In this document: one piece after another, positions 41,745 through 53,392 of the stretch
Position numbering within the stretch: position 1 is the stretch's first letter
Layout: every line of letters starts with the position of its first letter
DNA from: Phytophthora sp. 'mugwort'
Lineage: Eukaryota > Oomycota > Peronosporomycetes > Peronosporales > Peronosporaceae
Length of the DNA: 64,000 nt
NCBI GenBank assembly: GCA_033558025.1
Contig: JAUCEF010000007.1
Coordinates: forward strand, 5,828,001 to 5,892,000
Direction: 5' to 3'
Made by a program: the position numbers and the translations under genes
The notes under the pieces: model-generated
The model's database searches: none
What the model saw: only the letters and a program-made list of their open reading frames with translations
What the model was told of the DNA's origin: nothing

Positions 41745-44137
41745 TAAGAACGGAAACGCACACAATACGAGCAACCCGCAACACAAATTGCGATAAAAAT
41801 TGCGGCACAAGTCTCCAGTGTGGAGTTTGCAAAAAGGCTCAAACAACAAAGCTACGAAGAGGTCTACCGCGTCAAGGTGTGCCAGGTCGATACGCAACTG
41901 TCAACTATACCAACACGCATCGAGTCGCTAATTGCGACGTATCAAGACGTATTCTCCAAGGCATTACCAGACGGGTTACCACCTCACCGCCGCGTCGAGT
42001 TCGAGTTGACAACAAAACCAGACGCAAACCAAGCAATCGTCCACCTTTTCGGTTGTCCAAGACGGAGCAAGACGCTCTCGACCTGTTTGTGGAAGAGAAG
42101 CTGAAGAAGGGATGGATTGAAATCTCCGATTCTCCCTGGGTGTCCAATGTGTTTGGTATTCCCAAAAAAGATCCGCAAACAGGGACACAACCTTCACGAT
42201 CGGAGTGGGTGCGATCCGGGAATGCAACACTACCGATTCGTTGGGTTATTGACTATCGGTATGTTAATTCGCAAACCATAGTTCCAAGAATCCTTTTACC
42301 GCGAATGGAAGAGCTGTTCGACAAAATGCACGGTGCTACGGTGTTCTCAGTGCTCGATCTCGCGCAGGGTTACCACCAAATGCGCATATCGCCTGAGTCT
42401 CGCAAATACACCGCATTCCGCACACACACAGAGACATATCAATGGTGTGTTGCACCAATGGGTCTTGCAGGCGTGCCGGGCGTGTGGTCACGTCTCATGC
42501 GGGTTCTGTTTGGCAAATACTCATTTATTGTGGTCTATCTTGACGACATTTGCGTCTTCTCCAAGACTATGGACGAACACACTGGGCATCTAGAGACGCT
42601 GTTCCAAGTACTGCAACGCGAGAAATTGTACGCTCAAGTTACCAAGTGTCATTTTGGCGCAAAATCGGTTAACTTCCTCGGACACACCGTCTCCGCACAA
42701 GGCATCGCTGTCAACACGAAGAAGACGGAGGCTATCGCCAAGTGGACGACACCAGCAAACACCAAAGAGCTTCAGAGCTTTCTAGGACTTGCAGGCTACT
42801 ACCGTCGGTTTATCTGCAACTTCGCTACACTAGCGCTGCCTTTGAGCGCGTTAGTCAAGAAAGATGCAAAATGGGAATGGCATGCATCGCAAAACAACGC
42901 ATTTCAAGCACTCAAAGACGCTCTGCAAATTGCGCCTGTGCTTAAACTGCCCGACTTCGAACGCGAATTTATTGTAACCACGGATGCGTCGGGACACTGT
43001 GTTGGTGGAGTTCTTTCGCAAAAATATGGCACAAACGACCATCCAATTGCGTTCTACTCGAAGAAGCTGGGACCACACGAGCTGAATTGGCCCACACACG
43101 AGAAGGAATTATTCGCGATCAAAACAGGACTCGAAAAATGGCGTCACTACCTCTACGGATGGCCTTTTGTCCTCTTCACCGACAACAGCGCATGCTCATG
43201 GTTGTTGCACCATCCTAAAGTGTCTTCCAAGTTAGCACGCTATTTGACATTTTTCGCGCAATTCAACTTCCAGATCCATCATGTTAGCGGAAGTTTGAAT
43301 GCGGTTGCAGACGCATTATCGCGACAAACCACCGACGTCAGCTCTATCCAGTTCCATCGTTGCTCGGATCAATGCAGGACGCATGCAATTGCGTATAAAG
43401 AAAGCTTTCGTGCCACACCCACGGCGAAGCAAATTGTCGGGGGAGCGTCTTTGCCTCAAATTTCCTCCGCCATGACTGTGTCACACAGCTTTATGACACT
43501 CGCACCTTCCGTTCAAAAAATGTTTGTGCAAGGTTACAAAAGCGACAAGGACATCAAAGAAGGCATCAACTCCAACAAATTCGAGATAATCGACGAGCTA
43601 GTATATTTACACACGCAAAACAAGACATTGCGACTTTGTGTACCGAACGACTACCAACTTCGCAATAATATCATCTCGGGTTTGCACGACGCAGCCATTG
43701 CAGCACATCCCGGAGTTCGGCGCACATTCCTTCGGGTTGCACAATGGTACTACTGGAAAAACATGGAGAAAGACATCTACGACTGCGTCACAAGTTGCAA
43801 AACATGTGCAAGATGGAAACACAGCAACGCCAAGAAAAATGGGAAACTCGTTCCTATTCCAATCCCCAAAGAATGTTGGGAAGTGGTGTCAATGGACTTC
43901 ATCACCGGCTTACCGGAATCCAACGGATGTGATGCGATCCTAACAGTCGTCGACAAACTCTCAAAACGTCCCAAGTACATCGCAGTGAATACAACGGACG
44001 ACGCAGAAGAAAACTGCCCACATCTTTTTCGACAATGTCGTGCGACACCATGGAATACCCGCAGTCATCATCAGCGATCGAGACCCGAAATTTACATCGA
44101 AATTTTGGCGTTCGCTCGCAAAAATTATGGGCATTAA
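41741..44137 (+). pseudogene. Gypsy reverse transcriptase, RNase H and integrase N-part
   Basis: RT motifs: KKGWIEISDSPWVSNVFGIP, RWVIDYRYVN, FSVLDLAQGYHQMRI, and the active site VVYLDDICVFS. RNase H motifs: VTTDASGHCVGGVLSQ, THEKELFAI and FTDNSACSWLL. Integrase: HPGVRRTFLRVAQWYYW..CVTSCKTC (HHCC) and VVSMDFITGLPESNGCDAIL (first catalytic Asp). The N-terminal RT stretch before about 42045 is in another frame (41820-42104), and the integrase core leaves this frame near 44010. The open frame is long, but the protein is not intact. Confidence 0.85.
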
Positions 44138-44867
44138 ATTGAACATGACAACCGCGCACCGAGCTCAGGCTGACGGCCAGACAGAGAGACAGAATCTCGT
44201 TCTGGAAGACGCACTTCGTTGTATGACTTCGTATCATGGCCAGGATTGGTCAGAAAAATTACCAACGACAGAGTATGCACACGCAACTCTAACTAGTGCC
44301 TCAACGGGACTGTCGGCGTTCGAAATCGATACGGGACGCAAAGAGCGACTACCTATCGGACTCCCAACAGCGCTAGCTACGAGCGCTAACAACCCCGAAC
44401 TCGACATTGCCGAATTCGCGAAAACATTCCACGAAGATCGGCAGAAGCTCGTCGAACAAGCAAGAGTGCATTTAAAGCACGCACAAGAGTCACAAAAACG
44501 CTATTATGACCAAAAGCGCAATGACGTTGCGTTCAAAGTGGGCGAGTTGGTGATGCTCGACACTCGCCGTCTTCCCCTTCGACACGCAGCACAGGACATG
44601 GAAGTTAAACGTGCAAAACTTGCAGCAAGGAAGATCGGTCCATTCAAAATCGTCAAAATGATCGGGGAAAACGTCGCAAAACTCCAATTACCCGCAAACA
44701 TGCAGAGAATGAACCCCACATTTAATGTGGATATTTTAGCGCATTTTGTCCAAGATCACGAGCGGTTCAAGAGCCGACCAATACCCAAAACATCGCGGGT
44801 CGTCGTGGACGAGAACACCGGTGAAGAAATGTATTTCGTCGAAAACTTCTTAAACACCGAATCGTGA
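44040..44867 (+). pseudogene. Gypsy integrase C-part
   Basis: Continues the integrase after the frame change: PAVIISDRDPKFTSKFW (second catalytic Asp), then TTAHRAQADGQTERQN, the catalytic Glu in DGQTER, then the usual GPF/Y-like module GPFKIVKMIGENVAKLQLP and MNPTFNVDIL. The frame ends at 44867, just before the chromodomain. Confidence 0.85.
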
Positions 44868-45022
44868 ACCGCAAGAAACAATGGTTGGTCAAGTGGAACG
44901 GATACCCAGACCACGAGGCAACATGGGAATATGAAAGCGACATCAACCACGTCTCCCACTGGAAGGTTCTCGTCGAAGAGTTCCACAAGCTTCGACTCGA
45001 AGTCACTCGCTGGAGGATGTAA
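44840..45022 (+). pseudogene. Gypsy chromodomain
   Basis: In a shifted frame from about 44840 the sequence reads HRIVNRKKQWLVKWNGYPDH followed by ATWEYESDI, a classic chromovirus chromodomain core (WLVKW.GY, TWE). The stop TAA (45020-45022) overlaps the first bases of the 3' LTR. Chromodomains direct integration to modified chromatin. The frame break before it cuts it from the integrase. Confidence 0.75.
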
Positions 45023-45546
45023 GGATGTGGTTTGCAATTACGACACATTTTACATCGGTTCCGTATGGATAAAACCTTTGGTCCCGACACAATCGATGTA
45101 CGCACAGTCTGGTGCAGACGTAAAGTTTCTATCGTCCAAGCCAAAGGTCACGGGTTCGAGTCCCATCGATAACACATTTTATTTTGCATATTTTGCATAA
45201 ATTGCACATAAGGAGGCGCCGCGCGACACCACGACATCTTCCAAGGATCACGTATGTGAACTACACTCATGGTACACGCAATCATTATCATGATGACGAA
45301 ACCAGAGAATGTCCCAGAGTCTCCAGCCAATCAGATAGTCAATAGAGTGTGACGTGTAGGTTTGCATGTGATGTAGAGGAATGGTTGGTCACCGTGCGGA
45401 GAATATCCAGCGTGGCACAAAGGACACACAAGATGGCGGCTTAGATATAGCGCTAGCGAACTAAGGACCGCCCAAAATGAATCACTTCCAAATTTCCTTC
45501 CTACTCGACAACTCCTTCTCCTTCTCCTCCGCCCCACATCATTACA
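45018..45546 (+). repeat. Gypsy 3' LTR
   Basis: 529 bp, matching 38836-39364 with about two differences (GGTTCCGTATGGAT versus GGTTACGTATGAAT). The tRNA-like unit is repeated at 45092-45170 without change. A short purine run GGAGGA precedes the LTR. Confidence 0.92.
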
Positions 45547-45547
45547 A

Positions 45548-46051
45548 TCGAAGTAAGATTTATTAAAAGACATTATGCACATAGCCATCAAATACGATCG
45601 CACCTTCCGTCTTTGGACGTCTCGTCAAGAAATACAAGTTGATCTGGACCGCTATAGTAGGGAGTAAGTCGCTGGACAAACTCTTGCCTCTCGCAAGGCA
45701 AACACTCCACAGCGCGCTTTGTTAGAACCTTGCGTGTAAGCCCTAGATCAAACTTTAGCGCGCGACAAATCGTAGCATCGGAAACACTATGACGCATGTC
45801 GGAAGCGCTGAACTAGCTCAGTACGTAACTCTTCAAAATAAAAGCAAGGGTGATGTTTCACATACTCCTGAACAAATACACACACATGCTGGGGCCACTT
45901 CGAGGTCTTTCGTTGATGGTATTTTTGTCAACATTGCCAGTCTTGATGAACCTATGATACCATCTCGTGAGGCTCCTTTTGAAAACTCCTACGACACCAA
46001 ACTCACCTGACCATCGTATGCGTACATGAGCACGATGCCACGCCACTTCAT
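45548..46051 (-). pseudogene. IS630/Tc1-like transposase, N-terminal part
   Basis: Minus-strand start at 46051 (MKWRGIVLMYAYDG, then possibly a GTGAGT donor). A helix-turn-helix-type segment follows (VFKRSLTRWYHRFIKTGNVD), then TICRALKFDLGLTRKVLTKR and QLVFLDETSKDGR, the first catalytic Asp. The rest is at 38417-38835, separated by the gypsy element. About 57 nt between DGR and the insertion point are unaccounted for; they may be a small intron or insertion. Confidence 0.65.
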
Positions 46052-47234
46052 ATCTAAGGAAAAAGTCATTTTTTAAGCGCCAAAGGCTTGAATACTATCC
46101 CTTTGACACGAAAAACCCGAATGCCGTCCGTGACAACGGCAATCGGGCTTCCTTGCTGAAAACAAACCCTACGCTAGTCATTTCACGAGTATGAATTATA
46201 GTGGTACACTGGTATACTCCGTTAATCTTCGTTGAGTATCCTAAAATCACCTCATAAAACCACGTGTCCCTATAAAGTCCGACGTACAAAAACATACTTT
46301 TTCTGGGCTGAATAGCCCCCCCCCAAAAAAACAGAAAGGCACTGCCCAACTATGAACGGCAGCGATAGTGTCGCGAGCTCTACCGATAGAGGAATCAACG
46401 ACAGCAAAGATGAAGATTTGGACGAAAGCACCTCATGCTACACAGTACACAACTCTTTGACTACATGTGCAACGATTCCCAGACCAAAGAAGCATCGTGC
46501 CCGCTTTTTCGTTTTACGTTACATGAATGAACCTCGCTCCGTCGATCTAACCCGTCGATAGTCTATGCGCTGCTTCCTGCCATGCCTTTGAAAGACTGCC
46601 ATCAAACCCGTTGGTTTTGCCGCAGTTTATACTGGAATAAGCTGTTTTAACGGACAGTAAAAACTAGTTTTGCGGCCGCAAAACCAACAACTACTCCTGG
46701 CAATTTGCCTCTCGCCATCCTTCCGGCCCAATGACGCAGAATTCGGCCACATTGTCCTGGTAACGTTACCGTAGCCTCCTTACAGCGCCATATGGAATGC
46801 CGACCTCCCGGCAGCAATAGCGATCTCCGCGTGATGTCGGGAACTGCACGACTTCCACTCGTGTCATGACACGCGGCGTCCATGGATATTATATTCTGCA
46901 TCCTGGCGGCAACTTGGCAGCGTGGCCCGAGTGCACCGACATACCGACGCTAGTAGACGGCATGGTCCATTCCGGTGACTGTTGCGAAGTATTATTGTAA
47001 CATAGACGCGGTCTATATATGTAGCTATTTCGAAGTACATTCGATCTTCAGCGGTCGCACATTAACAGCATGGCGTTGCCGACCTCCACTCCAGCTGAGG
47101 AAGCTTCTGCTGCTTCAAGCCTCACATGCGGCATACAGGTGGCAACAATGACGAGCAAGTGACAGAGTCCATCAGCTGCTCTAACAACGATCGACAAGAC
47201 CATCCCAAAGTGTCTGCGATGACTTACAAAAACG
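46052..47234. other. Intergenic; one unassigned ORF and a perfect palindrome
   Basis: An ORF at 46352-46561 (69 residues, acidic then basic, MNGSDSVASSTDRGIND...) has no recognised motif. GTTTTGCGGCCGCAAAAC at about 46665-46682 is an 18-bp perfect palindrome. A possible TATA-like TCTATATATG lies at about 47012, upstream of an ATG at 47070. Confidence 0.35.
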
Positions 47235-47465
47235 GTGGATGCATTGCTCAACACAGACGCGTTCGTGTTAGACGGTGAATGGTTTTACGACGCGGTCGCC
47301 TTCGAAGACGAAGACGCGTTCGCTCCATTAGACGGAAGCACAGGATTTGCCTATTGGGAGCTGCAGGCTGACAGCGAAACGCGCATGGTCTACTACTTCA
47401 ACTACTCGCGCCCAAAGGAAATACAGTGGCTGCCACCGGCAGATATGAATACGTTGCGTTCTTAG
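47235..47465 (+). CDS. WW-domain-like short protein, partial model
   Basis: The frame has no ATG at its left end and must join an upstream exon. One phase-correct option is an exon ending ACAG at about 47139, spliced to 47270. The protein is acidic (DGEWFYDAVAFEDEDAFAPL), then FAYWELQADSETRMVYYFNY and IQWLPPAD, with the W..YYFN..W.PP spacing of a WW domain at its C-terminus. WW domains bind Pro-rich peptides. The gene model upstream is unresolved. Confidence 0.4.
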   Translation: MDALLNTDAFVLDGEWFYDAVAFEDEDAFAPLDGSTGFAYWELQADSETRMVYYFNYSRPKEIQWLPPADMNTLRS

Positions 47466-47955
47466 TGGTAGTTTCTAGATTTTATGGCTAATAATTATGC
47501 CGGTCCCGTCGGTGGCAGTTCACCCAGATACACACGAGGTTTTGCTCTGGGACTCGTCGGCGCAGTGGTTTCACTAGTACAATCCGCAGGTGAAACAAAT
47601 GCAAGAAGCTATGTACGATGTCTTCAAAAAAACGTGCCATAACACTACAGACTAAGGAGAGTAGGTGGCTGGATGATAAGACCAGCAGTAGCATGACGTA
47701 GCAACGGGATGATGAACTGTGAGGTAATGTTTCCTCCAGGTATGTTCCAGTCGAAAGCGTTGTCAGGCCTGAAGACACTCGTTGCCTCCAACTTTTATAT
47801 TATTGCAATTCAAAATATCAGCCGAGCTTCTTCTTCTTAAAATCTTCCATGCTTCACTCACAGCTCGGCATGTAACCACGTGGCAGCTATCTGCTTTCTC
47901 TTTCGTTTTCCATTTCAAAACCAGGAACCGACAGCAACGATTGCGGCTGCTTCAC
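47466..47955. other. Intergenic, 3' side of seipin
   Basis: No gene recognised. Should contain the 3' ends of the convergent WW-like gene and seipin. Confidence 0.4.
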
Positions 47956-49122
47956 TCACTGCGACACATCAACCATAGGCTCCGTCTTCACGTCCACTTT
48001 CTCTTCCTTGGCATCATCAGTCTCCTCAGCTGCTCCTTCAACTCCCGATGATTCTTCCATACCCGTCGCAGTAAACGACATCTCGCCGATGTGCGTCTCG
48101 CTCTTCACGTAAGTCGTGACTTCAGTCTCCGACGTCGAGTCCGACTCAAACAGCTTCTTCGCCTTGTCACGCGCATCAGCGGCAGCAGCTTCCAGCACCG
48201 CAGCATCAGCAGCGGCTTCTTCGTTCAGCTGTGGGAGCGCGTACACAGCGTAGAGAATCACTACAGCCAGTGCTTCAAAAAAGACAATGTTCAGGATGAA
48301 CAAAACTGCTGTCGGAACTGCCCAATGGTACATCAGATAACGGAGACCCGTCAGCTGAGCAATGACTGTCAACTTAGCAGAGTAGACCTGCAGCTTTGGA
48401 GTGTTCAGCTCAATGTCCACACGCGTCAGTGGATACTTAGCACTCTCCTGATATCCATTGATCGCCGTCACGCGCAGCGTCTCCGCCGGCTCCGTGAACC
48501 CAAGAGAGTAAGGCATCAGCCAGAAGGCAAGTTTCAGCCAGCGTACAGGCGCCGGCATGTCGTGCAGCGTCACTGGTCGAGCGCTGGTGGCCAGGCCCTT
48601 CTTGGAATTCGCATACAGCGTCGTCACAACCATAAAGACGCCAACCTCCGCGTTGGCCCGCGACTCGGGCACCGTCAGCTCCACTATCACGTCATACTTG
48701 AGACTGGGTACGAGCACAGGCTGCGTGGACTGCTCAGCATTGGTCACCAGCGACTGCCACTGGTGCACGGGGTCCTGCAGATCCAAGGACGCGTGAGGCA
48801 CACTGGCTTGAGCCACGTTCTCGTAGAGTCCCATGTGGCGGTGGCCGTAGTTAAAGAAGATATCTTGCTCGTGGAATCTGGACGGGATAACGAGGTAGTA
48901 TAGAAGAGCATAGAGCAGCGAGGCCGTGCCCACGAGGAACGAGATACCAGCGAAGACTTGCGCGGCGCGGAAGGCCCAGAGCAGCAGCAGCTTCGAGTAG
49001 TCCTTAACCACGCGTGTGAGCTCCTCGCGCAAACGCTGGCGCTCCATCTCGTCCTTGAGCAGCTCCGTCGCGCTAGTCGGCAGCAGCGCCAGCAGCAGCG
49101 TCCATGGCACCCACGACGCCAT
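47956..49122 (-). CDS. Seipin (BSCL2) homologue
   Basis: Single exon, 388 residues. The ATG at 49122 is chosen; the codon before it is not ATG. A hydrophobic N-terminus and a first transmembrane helix (about 48-72) lead into the luminal domain: DIFFNYGH, LVPSLKYDVIVELTVPESRA, NAEVGVFMVVTTLY, SARPVTLHDMP, VYSAKLTVIAQLTGLRYLMY. A second transmembrane helix (about 268-295) follows. This is the seipin fold and topology. Seipin forms ER rings that organise lipid droplet biogenesis. The acidic cytosolic tail (about 310-388, Ala/Glu-rich) is longer than the core needs. It is divergent from the RBR gene, with start codons 135 bp apart. Confidence 0.9.
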   Translation of the reverse strand: MASWVPWTLLLALLPTSATELLKDEMERQRLREELTRVVKDYSKLLLLWAFRAAQVFAGISFLVGTASLLYALLYYLVIPSRFHEQDIFFNYGHRHMGLYENVAQASVPHASLDLQDPVHQWQSLVTNAEQSTQPVLVPSLKYDVIVELTVPESRANAEVGVFMVVTTLYANSKKGLATSARPVTLHDMPAPVRWLKLAFWLMPYSLGFTEPAETLRVTAINGYQESAKYPLTRVDIELNTPKLQVYSAKLTVIAQLTGLRYLMYHWAVPTAVLFILNIVFFEALAVVILYAVYALPQLNEEAAADAAVLEAAAADARDKAKKLFESDSTSETEVTTYVKSETHIGEMSFTATGMEESSGVEGAAEETDDAKEEKVDVKTEPMVDVSQ

Positions 49123-49225
49123 CACTTGGTGATCGGTCAGGCAGTTGTTGATCTGGTCTGGGTCTTCTCACTCAATTTTTACTGTTTTTGACAACTGTTA
49201 GACGGAATCAGATGGAATCAGACTA

Positions 49226-49241
49226 GTTCACTTCCACTTTC
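49226..49241 (+). promoter_or_regulatory. Oomycete initiator plus flanking-region-like element
   Basis: TTCACTTCCACTTTCG lies 17 bp upstream of the RBR start codon at 49258. It fits the oomycete core promoter form (initiator TCAYTTYY followed by a CAWTTT-like block). Confidence 0.45.
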
Positions 49242-49257
49242 GACTCGAAAACTGACG

Positions 49258-50365
49258 ATGCTGCGTGGCTTCGCGCGCGGCTACCGGCGCTTGGTGGCCA
49301 CGTTCGTGGCGCCGGGTACCTGTCCGATCTGCCTGGACGTCGTGCCTGTGCTATCGCTGCGCGACGTGGAGAGCGAAGACGACGAGGCCCACGCAAAGTT
49401 GCGCTGTCGCCACCGCTTCTGTGCCGGTAGAGAGCCATGTGGCAGTTGTGGTGTTATAACGTTAGGTCAATTTACTCTAATGGGTTTGCTTCTACGTGTT
49501 GCAGAGTGCATTCAGAGTTACATTGAGATGAAGATAAAAGCGCGGGAAGTGGATGAAGGTGCGGGTACTGGAGACTACGATGACAACAGGAGGCTTGCGT
49601 TGACATGAAAGGTTTGATGATGCAGATCAATTAGTGTGTCCTGTGGTGAAATGCAAGCAGAGCATTAAAGAAGAGGATATACAGCGTATTATCGGTGACG
49701 AGGAGACCGCGCAGTATCGAGCGGTACTGAAGCGCAAGCGAGTACGTTGCATCCCAGTTGATCGCAGATTTGGTGGTGTGCTTGACGTCGGTCTTGATTT
49801 ATGTTAGGACGAGAAGAACCCAAGTGCGAGATGGTGTCCAAAACCGGGGTGCGAAGAGCTTATTGTCTGTGAGAGCACGGGCAACTTTACGTGTCCGAAA
49901 TGCGGGACAGTGGGCTGCTTCCGCTGTCGTCAGTATGCGCATCGCTTCTGGTTCTGCCGCAGCGAAGAGGACAAGTCGTATCTGGCCTGGGAAGCATCAG
50001 TGGGAAAGCAGAAGGCAGTGCGAGCGTGCCCACATTGTCAAATGCGCATCTGGAAGAACGAAGGCTGCAATCACATGACCTGTACCCATTGCCGCTACGA
50101 GTATTGCTGGGTCTGCGAGAGCATATGGGACCCGAGTCACTACGCGTGTTATGACCTGCCATTTGTAGGAGTTTCATCTGCTTGGGGTCGTTGGGTGCAG
50201 CGCACGTCGGGCTATGCAGTCATTGTGTTGATCGTAGCGGTGATCTCGGCGTTTGGGTTTTATACGTTTGTGGGTGGCTACGTCGTGTTTTCCATTCTCG
50301 TGCACAGCACACGCCTCGCTAGCCGCCTCCCGCGAGGGGTGGATGGTGCCGAAGCACAAGTATAA
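49258..50365 (+). CDS. RBR-type (RING-IBR-RING) E3 ubiquitin ligase with C-terminal membrane anchor
   Basis: Four exons: 49258-49426, 49505-49558, 49626-49741 and 49808-50365, all GT-AG in phase, 298 residues. RING1: CPICLDVV ... LRCRHRFC, then ECIQSYIEMK and LVCPVVKC, with an acidic insert between the first Cys pairs. IBR: WCPKPGCEEL, FTCPKCGTVGCFRC. RING2: CPHCQMRIWKNEGCNHMTC, where the Cys of HMTC is the catalytic thioester cysteine of RBR ligases, then YEYCWVC. A hydrophobic segment after residue 245 (YAVIVLIVAVISAFGFYTFV) predicts a C-terminal membrane anchor. It forms a ubiquitin thioester before transfer. The target is unknown. Confidence 0.88.
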
Positions 50366-50736
50366 TATACGCTATGAAGAAAAAATGACATGCATCAACT
50401 ATTTAGGGAAATTCCAATTTAATACCGAAGCCGTACGAATTTGTTTTCGCAGACATTTTCTACTGTAATACAAATGTAATGTCTGAGAGAAATATTTATA
50501 CTGTACTACTACAGCAGTAGTAGTAATTTGTATATTATAGCTCTTTGGACCACACGCAGAAGTGCCAGTACGTTACATGTACTACTGGCAGTACTGTACA
50601 ATAACCAAGTTTTGCTTACGAAATACATGTACACCGGTTTGAATGCATTTTTAGTACGCGAAAACACAAAACAAATGTACATGAAAGACGCATCCGATCC
50701 TTGCTTGCCCTGTTTTTCTTGCTAGCACCGAGCCTC

Positions 50737-53254
50737 CTAGACGTTGTTGTACTTGCGGAAGATGTGGCCAGGCAGGATCCACTGGTCCCAGTCCTTCTCG
50801 TACTTAAGGTAATGCACGTAGCAAGCGTTAGTGCGAATGACCTTGAGGACAATGGCATCGTACAGATCACCGTTGATGCCCCATCGCGCCCTGACCATCT
50901 CGTGCACCTCGGGTGTCTTCTTCAACGCCACCTTCTTTCCCCTCTTGCGCTGGTAGAGAGACGACACAGGCAGGAACTCGTCATAAATCGACTCCCAATC
51001 CTTGTAGTGGATCTGCACGAGCACCTTGTCATACACCACCTTCAGCACTTCCGCACGGTTGCGCTTTTCGAAGACCTGCACACCAATGGTGTCGCCCACC
51101 TTGAGGTTCAACGAGTCCCAGTGGGTACTCGCAGCCGTTGCCTCTGTCTTGTGTTTGACCAGCTTCTTTTTGCTGGCTGCTGCTTCAATAATCTGCTTGG
51201 CTTCAGCTGCTTCCTCGCCGTTCAAGGCAGCCATGGCCTTCGTGAAAGTCGAGCCATGGGTCGAGTTCTTCTTCTTGTTTAGCTTGGCGCTAGAGTCAAC
51301 ACGAACCAGTAAGTAATCGATGTCGTCCAGAAGCTTCTTCCAATCCCACGAATCTTCGGTGGGCAGCACCTGCTCTAGCGACAGCATACGACATGCATGG
51401 CGTAACCCGCGCAACGTATCCAACTTGCGCAGCGTACCGACGTCATTGCCCAGGACCTGGTTGTTAGCATGGTAGATCTCCTCTGTGGCAGACATGACAT
51501 CGTGTGCAGCGTTCCAAAGAATCTCGGCGTGATTAATCGACGGAGAATCCTGCGCCAAAAATGATCGCAAAAAACCTGTGAGATTCACAGTGTCGACGTG
51601 GAAACGGTGGTACGACAAGCACGCCGTGACGTTCTCGCACGCGTGCAAGGTGCCCTCAGGCATGTACAGGATCTGGCCTGGCTTCAAGTCTACCCTCCAC
51701 GCTGGCAGGAACGCAAGCTGGGGGATCTTGTCCAGATCCACGTCGTGGAAGTTCACCGATTCGTGAATCGAGTCTAGCTTGGCCGCATCGCGGTGCAGCA
51801 TAGTAACACGCTTCGTGCCGATAATTGGGGCAATCGTGATACCAAGACCACCCGGGTCCAAGTGCATGCGACTTCTGGTGCTCTTCTGGCCCATGAAAAG
51901 ATATTGCAGTGGGTTGTCGCCACGTACAGCGTCAAGCCAATACAACAGCAAGTTATCCCCAAGTACAGGCAGCTCCTCGCACTTGTAACACAGCAATGGG
52001 CCGGCCTTCGGGTCCAGAGGAAATTGCCACTGGTGCAGGTAGTAGTCCGACTTCCCATGCTCCCAATAGTTTTTCACGTAGTAGCTCAATGGCAAATGCG
52101 TCTTAATGGGATTCCGTTCCTCATAGTTGCGTTCCAGCACGGGCACTTTCACGTCGTGAATACCGTTCAGGAACGCCGCCGCGTCCAGCGTGCCGTCCGA
52201 CTTGACCCAGCCGTCCGCAAATTTCAGCCAGCCAGTGTGACCCTCTAGCAAGAACGGCTCGCCCGCAAACCGCTTCGCCTGGATCTTTTCCTTCGCTAGG
52301 CGGTTGGTCACGTTAATAACCTCTACTTGTTTGAAGTACAAGTGTTCCCATTGCGTAGGGATCGTGTACGTCGGGTTGGTGGCTCGGGCCTTGGCCTCTT
52401 CTGACTCGTACGTTGTCTCCTCCGCCAACGCTGTCCTCAACGGTGGCGCAGCAACGTCGTTAGCAATCTCCTCGCTGATCTTGTCTGCCTTAGGGCGCTT
52501 GCCCTCTGCTCCCCATTCCGTCGTCGTCGTTTTCTCTAACGAACGCTTGCGAACACTACCCGGCTGCTTGGCAAAAAATGGCGCCAGCTTCTCTCCAGAA
52601 ACAGAGGTTTCTCCATCAGCAGCATCAGGCGCCGCCTCAGCCGCGAGTGCCTCCACCTCTGCCACAACAGCCTCAGCAGCAGGCTCGGGGATAGTACCCC
52701 CGAAAAAGGGAGGGCGCAGTGGCAGCGGCTGACCCGTCAGCACTGCAACAGAAAAGGGAGTATCAGCCTCTCGCTCCCAGTATCTCCCTTAAATGTGGTT
52801 CCTTTCGTACCTCCCACAATGCTTCCCTTGAAATACTCGAGCGCCTTCTCGTTGGCCTTCAGCAGGTCCAGCACCCCCTGGATGGCTGCCGCAGCACCAA
52901 TCGTTCTGAACAGGCAGTTGACAAACAAACTCAGTCTACAACTTCCTTCTTTCTCTCTGCAGATCCGTCTGCAATTGTGCCACTTACTTGTCCTCCACCA
53001 AATTCGTACGTAGCTCGTACGTCTTCTGACTCAGGTCCGGAAACCCCGCGAGGCCCTCGCTCACCTGGCAACGAGAGCGTTAGAATACAAATTAGTCTCC
53101 CCCTCCTCCCCGTATACCAATCCTCTATCGTAACATGCGGACGCACCTGAAGGATGACGCGGTCCAACTGACCGGTCTCCAGCGGGGCCGACGTGGCCAG
53201 CACCCCCTCATCCAGCTCCACGTGCTGCTCGAACGCCTTAGCCGCCGACTCCAT
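50737..53254 (-). CDS. JmjC-domain oxygenase with C-terminal Tudor/chromo-barrel repeats
   Basis: Four exons on minus: 53254-53147, 53064-52988, 52905-52811 and 52742-50737, phases matching, 761 residues. The JmjC core (about 250-490) shows the Fe(II) ligands H387 and D389 (SRMHLDPGGLG) and H460 (EGTLHACEN), with TKRVTMLHRD between. A region of about 550-760 has two barrel-type repeats (VGDTIGVQVFEKRNRAEVLK ... IHYKDWESIYDEFL; VRARWGINGDLYDAIVLKVI ... VHYLKYEKDWDQWI), resembling Tudor-knot/chromo-barrel domains that bind methylated histones. It is probably a histone or protein hydroxylase/demethylase; the substrate is unknown. Its first exon lies head to head with the PWWP-JAMM gene, 138 bp apart. 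Confidence 0.85.
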
Positions 53255-53260
53255 CTCCAC

Positions 53261-53270
53261 TAAAATGAGC
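53261..53270 (-). promoter_or_regulatory. Initiator-like element GCTCATTTTA for the JmjC gene
   Basis: On minus, GCTCATTTTA fits the oomycete initiator GCTCATTYY and ends just 6 bp before the ATG at 53254. The leader would be only about 14 nt. Confidence 0.5.
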
Positions 53271-53392
53271 TCTTCGCGCCTCTTTTTCGCAAATGACCAT
53301 CGTCTACTAAGTACGCCTTTGTGTTTTCGTACATTAGTGACGTACATAAATGATGTCCACCACACCTTCCGCATCGGTGTTCACAACGCGCA

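Larger units (their letters stand above)
38836..45546 (+). mobile_element. Ty3/gypsy chromovirus-type retrotransposon, decayed
   Basis: Bounded by two 529-bp LTRs (38836-39364 and 45018-45546), each starting TGTAAGG and ending TTACA. They differ at only two positions that I can see (38878-38890 region). The 5-bp target duplication ATCGA lies at 38831-38835 and 45547-45551. Domain order is Gag, zinc knuckle, protease, RT, RNase H, integrase and chromodomain. The internal region carries a nonsense codon in the zinc knuckle and at least three frame changes. Near-identical LTRs with a broken interior suggest a recent insertion, mobilised in trans or already defective when copied. Confidence 0.93.

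Noticed and set aside
48091..48903. 270-codon plus frame opposite seipin
   Set aside because: Arg/His/Gln-rich antisense shadow of seipin; no conserved features.
51793..52248. Plus-strand 151-codon frame opposite the JmjC gene
   Set aside because: Antisense shadow; the minus frame has the Fe ligands and spliced continuity.
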